Positions 4,793 through 6,911 of a DNA stretch of 6,911 nucleotides are shown in pieces. Every line of letters starts with the position of its first letter. Within the stretch, counting starts at the first letter, position 1. The DNA comes from Armatimonadota bacterium. GTDB taxonomy: Bacteria; Armatimonadota; Hebobacteria; CAIYQO01. Where the stretch lies: the NCBI GenBank assembly GCA_022708765.1, contig JAKIYB010000244.1, forward strand, positions 1 through 6,911. Direction: 5' to 3'. Position numbers and translations under genes: made by a program. A model generated the notes under the pieces. It had not been told where the DNA came from, did not search any database, and saw only the letters and a list, made by a program, of their open reading frames with translations.

Positions 4793-6124
4793 ATGCCCAC
4801 GTCACTGAGTTTCACCCGTGAAATTCCTCTCCGCCATGATGTGGATGTCTTCGTCGCCGGCGGCGGGCCCGCCGGGGTGGCGGCGGCGCTGGCGGCGGCG
4901 CGGCGGGGGGCATCGGTCTTCCTGGCGGAGGGCCAGGGCTGTTTCGGCGGCATGGGCACGGCGGGGTTGGTGCCGGCGTTCATGCAGTTCGGCGACGGCA
5001 TCAACTTCCTTGCCGGGGGCGTCGGGCGCGAGGTGTACGACCGCCTCTTTGCCGCCGGGGGTGTCGGACCGGATGATAAGAAGGATCACGGCGCCTGCGT
5101 CTGCGGCATCCGCGCCGAGGCGCTGAAGCGCGTCTACGACGAGATGATGACGGAATCCGGCGCCGGCTTCGCCTTCGGCACGCAAATGGTGGCGGTGGAG
5201 GCGGCGGAGGGCGCCGTGTCGCACGTCGTCTGCGCGGGCAAGAGCGGCCTCTTCGCCGTGCGGGCGCGTGTCTTCGTGGACGCCACCGGCGATGGCGACC
5301 TCGCCGCCTGGGCGGGCGCGCCCTACGAAAAGGGCGACGCGCAGGGCAACCTGATGCCCGGCACGCTCTGCAGCCTTTACGCCGACATTGACTGGGGCGC
5401 CGCGCGCGCCAGCGGGGTCGGACATTACCAGGTGCTCGAGCAGGCCATCGCCGACGGCGTCTTCACCAATCCGGATCGCCACCTGCCCGGCTTCTGGCGG
5501 GTGGGCCGACACATCGGCGGCGGCAACATCGGCCACACCTTCGGCGTGGACGGCACCGACGAGCGCTCGCTGACAGAGGCGCTGCTCTGGGGCCGCCAGT
5601 ATCAGCGGGAATACCAGCGCTTCTACCGGGAATATCTGACGGGGTACGAGGCGATGGAACTCGTCGCCACCGGCTCGCTGCTCGGCATTCGCGAGACCCG
5701 GCGCATCACCGGCGACTACACCATGACGCTGGCGGATTTTCACGCCCGCGCCGGCTTCCCCGACGAAATCGGCCGCTACAGCTATCCGGTGGATATCCAC
5801 GCGTCCAATACCGACCTGGCCAGCTTCAAGCAGTTTGAAGAGGAGTTTCATACCCTGCGCTACGGCGAGGGCGAAAGCTACGGCATCCCCTTCCGCGCCC
5901 TCGTGCCGCGCGACCTGCGCAACGTGCTGGTGGCCGGCCGCTGCGTCAGCACCGACCGCTACATGCAGTCTTCCATCCGCGTCATGCCCGGCTGCTACAT
6001 CACCGGCCAGGCGGCCGGCCTCGCCGCCGCGCTGGCAACGAACGGCGACGTGCGCGCGGTGGACGTGACGGCGCTGCAACGGGAACTGGCGGCGATGGGC
6101 GGGTATTTGCCGAATTGCGGGTGA
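4793..6124 (+). CDS. FAD-dependent oxidoreductase (FAD_oxidored family)
   Basis: The start is set by AAAGGAGG (4778-4785), seven bases before the ATG. The N-terminal Rossmann motif VAGGGPAG (21-28) is followed by a helix and E46, the usual acidic residue that binds the FAD ribose. GCFGGMGTAGLV (49-60) is characteristic of this family, which is related to succinate dehydrogenase flavoproteins. The second dinucleotide-fold motif FVDATGDGDLAAWAGAP (161-177) and the C-terminal FAD contacts VLVAGRCVSTD (378-388) and GQAAGLAAALA (405-415) are all present, so at 443 residues the gene looks complete. Members oxidise small organic substrates, often unidentified, and are abundant next to sugar and URO-D-like genes in some environmental bacteria. 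No signal peptide is visible, so a cytoplasmic enzyme is likely. The very high GC at wobble positions explains the long antisense frame opposite it. The substrate cannot be told from sequence. Confidence 0.92.
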   Translation: MPTSLSFTREIPLRHDVDVFVAGGGPAGVAAALAAARRGASVFLAEGQGCFGGMGTAGLVPAFMQFGDGINFLAGGVGREVYDRLFAAGGVGPDDKKDHGACVCGIRAEALKRVYDEMMTESGAGFAFGTQMVAVEAAEGAVSHVVCAGKSGLFAVRARVFVDATGDGDLAAWAGAPYEKGDAQGNLMPGTLCSLYADIDWGAARASGVGHYQVLEQAIADGVFTNPDRHLPGFWRVGRHIGGGNIGHTFGVDGTDERSLTEALLWGRQYQREYQRFYREYLTGYEAMELVATGSLLGIRETRRITGDYTMTLADFHARAGFPDEIGRYSYPVDIHASNTDLASFKQFEEEFHTLRYGEGESYGIPFRALVPRDLRNVLVAGRCVSTDRYMQSSIRVMPGCYITGQAAGLAAALATNGDVRAVDVTALQRELAAMGGYLPNCG

Positions 6125-6137
6125 GTACCTGGGTATG

Positions 6138-6269
6138 GGGCGGGCGAGACTCCGTCGAGCCGACTCCGGGTGGAAGTGCTGGTATGTCGTGTGTGATAGA
6201 AAGACTATCTCGTGAACACGACGGATTAGACTTCCACCCGGAGTCGGCTCGACGGAGTCTCGCCCGCCC
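6138..6269. repeat. 40-bp perfect inverted repeat with structured 52-nt loop
   Basis: The arms 6138-6177 and 6230-6269 are perfect 40-bp complements, each containing GAGACTCCGTCGAGCC or its complement. The 52-base loop is itself self-complementary: GTCGTGT (6186-6192) pairs with ACACGAC (6216-6222), and GATAG (6195-6199) with CTATC (6205-6209) around AAAGA. The element lies between two convergent genes, 13 bp after the FAD gene stop and 30 bp beyond the RNase Y stop. It is far longer than a normal intrinsic terminator and no T-run directly follows either arm. A MITE-like palindromic element, possibly also blocking convergent transcription, is most likely. I see no clear target-site duplication. 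Confidence 0.93.
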
Positions 6270-6299
6270 AGCATTGATCATCGCCCTGTCCGGATTTTT

Positions 6300-6911
6300 C
6301 TACTTCGCGATTTCCACCTGCCGGGTTTCGCGGATAACCGTCACTTTGATCTGGCCCGGATACTGCATGTGCTCTTCGATTTCGTGGGCGACGTCGCGGG
6401 CGATGAGGTAGGCGCCCTGGTCGTCCACCTGGTCGGGCTTGACCATGATGCGGATTTCGCGACCGGCCTGGATGGCGAAGCAGCGCTCGACGCCGGGACG
6501 GGAGGTGGCGATCTCCTCCAGCTTCTGCAGGCGCTTGATGTAATTTTCGATGGATTCACGCCGCGCGCCGGGGCGTGCGCCGCTGATGGCGTCGGCTGCC
6601 TGCACCACTTCCACCGTCTCCGGGTGCGGTTCGCCGTGATGCGCGGCGATGGCGTGTACCACCTCCGCCTGTTCGCGGCACTTGCGCGCCAACTCGGCGG
6701 AGAGTTGATGGTGGGCGCCTTCGCTCTCGCTGTCGGCGGCTTTGCCGATGTCGTGCAGCAGGCCGGCGCGGCGGGCGATCTCCACGTTCGCGCCCAGTTC
6801 TTCCGCCATCATGCGCGCCAGGTGGCACACCTCGATGGAGTGGTCGAGCACGTTCTGGCCATAGCTGGTGCGGTAGCGCAGGCGGCCCAGCGCGCGCACC
6901 AGGTCGGGCTG
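6300..6911 (-). CDS. rny: Ribonuclease Y, C-terminal 203 residues (partial)
   Basis: The gene runs off the right edge and ends at the TAG on the minus strand at 6300-6302. RNase Y is a membrane-anchored endoribonuclease that initiates mRNA decay. The visible part starts with DLVRALGRLRYRTSYGQN, which leads into the HD domain. The catalytic H-D pair in LLHDIGKA is encoded at 6750-6755, with the supporting histidines in HSIEV and AAHHGEPHP. The family-typical ADAISGARPGARRESIENY follows, and the C-terminus KVTVIRETRQVEIAK closes the protein at the usual place. The N-terminal membrane helix, coiled coil and KH domain would lie outside the window. It converges on the FAD oxidoreductase gene across the long inverted repeat. 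A GTG at 6897-6899 is an internal valine, not the start. Confidence 0.97.
   Translation of the reverse strand, partial: QPDLVRALGRLRYRTSYGQNVLDHSIEVCHLARMMAEELGANVEIARRAGLLHDIGKAADSESEGAHHQLSAELARKCREQAEVVHAIAAHHGEPHPETVEVVQAADAISGARPGARRESIENYIKRLQKLEEIATSRPGVERCFAIQAGREIRIMVKPDQVDDQGAYLIARDVAHEIEEHMQYPGQIKVTVIRETRQVEIAK

Noticed and set aside
3475..5004. 509-codon open frame on the minus strand
   Set aside because: It lies antisense to the membrane-protein gene and the start of the FAD gene, both with good ribosome sites. Its residues are low-complexity (rich in R, H, P, A) and match no family.
6138..6269. Interpretation of the long inverted repeat as a simple bidirectional Rho-independent terminator
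   Set aside because: The stem is far too long and the loop too large, and no U-tract adjoins either arm. The T5 run at 6295-6299 is 25 bases away.
4802..6274. 490-codon open frame on the minus strand
   Set aside because: It is the antisense shadow of the FAD oxidoreductase, caused by strong GC bias at wobble positions, and it starts inside the inverted repeat.
6115..6411. 98-codon plus-strand frame across the inverted repeat
   Set aside because: It translates both repeat arms and the antisense of the RNase Y 3' end, with no coding signature.
1..6911. CRISPR array, tRNA, rRNA, transposase or integrase
   Set aside because: No regularly spaced repeats, cloverleaf, ribosomal RNA sequence or DDE/tyrosine/serine recombinase motif was seen on either strand.

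Overview
The window is bacterial and mostly GC-rich. The genes that best identify it are an RNase Y (C-terminal part), an RNase HIII, a GG-motif FAD-dependent oxidoreductase and the tail of a uroporphyrinogen-decarboxylase (URO-D) family protein. These sit beside an exported protein with a carbohydrate-binding-like N-terminus and ankyrin repeats. Paralogous URO-D and FAD_oxidored proteins with exported WEAE-type proteins are frequent in Armatimonadota and in Planctomycetota-like soil or sediment lineages. Armatimonadota is my best guess, from gene style only; no marker gene here settles it.

Layout. Positions 2-133 hold the last 43 codons of a URO-D family gene (+). Positions 169-1566 encode a secreted ankyrin protein (+) that is less GC-rich than its surroundings. 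Its reading frame is cut by an amber codon inside an ankyrin repeat and resumes in frame to 1629. Directly after that, 59 bp of the URO-D 3' end (79-137) recur exactly at 1630-1688, so the ankyrin gene lies between direct repeats as if inserted at the end of the URO-D gene. Positions 1689-2092 are gene-poor, with a nested hairpin, a possible minus-strand coding remnant, a sigma70-like promoter and a terminator-like palindrome. Then follow a 2H phosphoesterase (2'-5' RNA ligase-like, 2093-2665), an RNase HIII reduced to its catalytic domain (2807-3478), a second nested hairpin (3516-3572), a four-helix membrane protein of unknown function (3622-4770), and the FAD oxidoreductase (4793-6124) 22 bp downstream of it. 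A 40-bp perfect inverted repeat fills most of the gap to the convergent RNase Y gene (6300-6911, -).

How the genes relate. The 2H phosphoesterase, RNase HIII and RNase Y all act on RNA or RNA-containing substrates, but spacing and strand do not make them one operon. The membrane protein and FAD oxidoreductase are probably co-transcribed. I see no CRISPR array, tRNA, rRNA, transposase or integrase. The points most worth a second look are the 59-bp direct-repeat insertion, the in-register amber codon, the possible attenuated leader of the 2H gene, the N-terminally reduced RNase HIII and the three nested intergenic hairpins.
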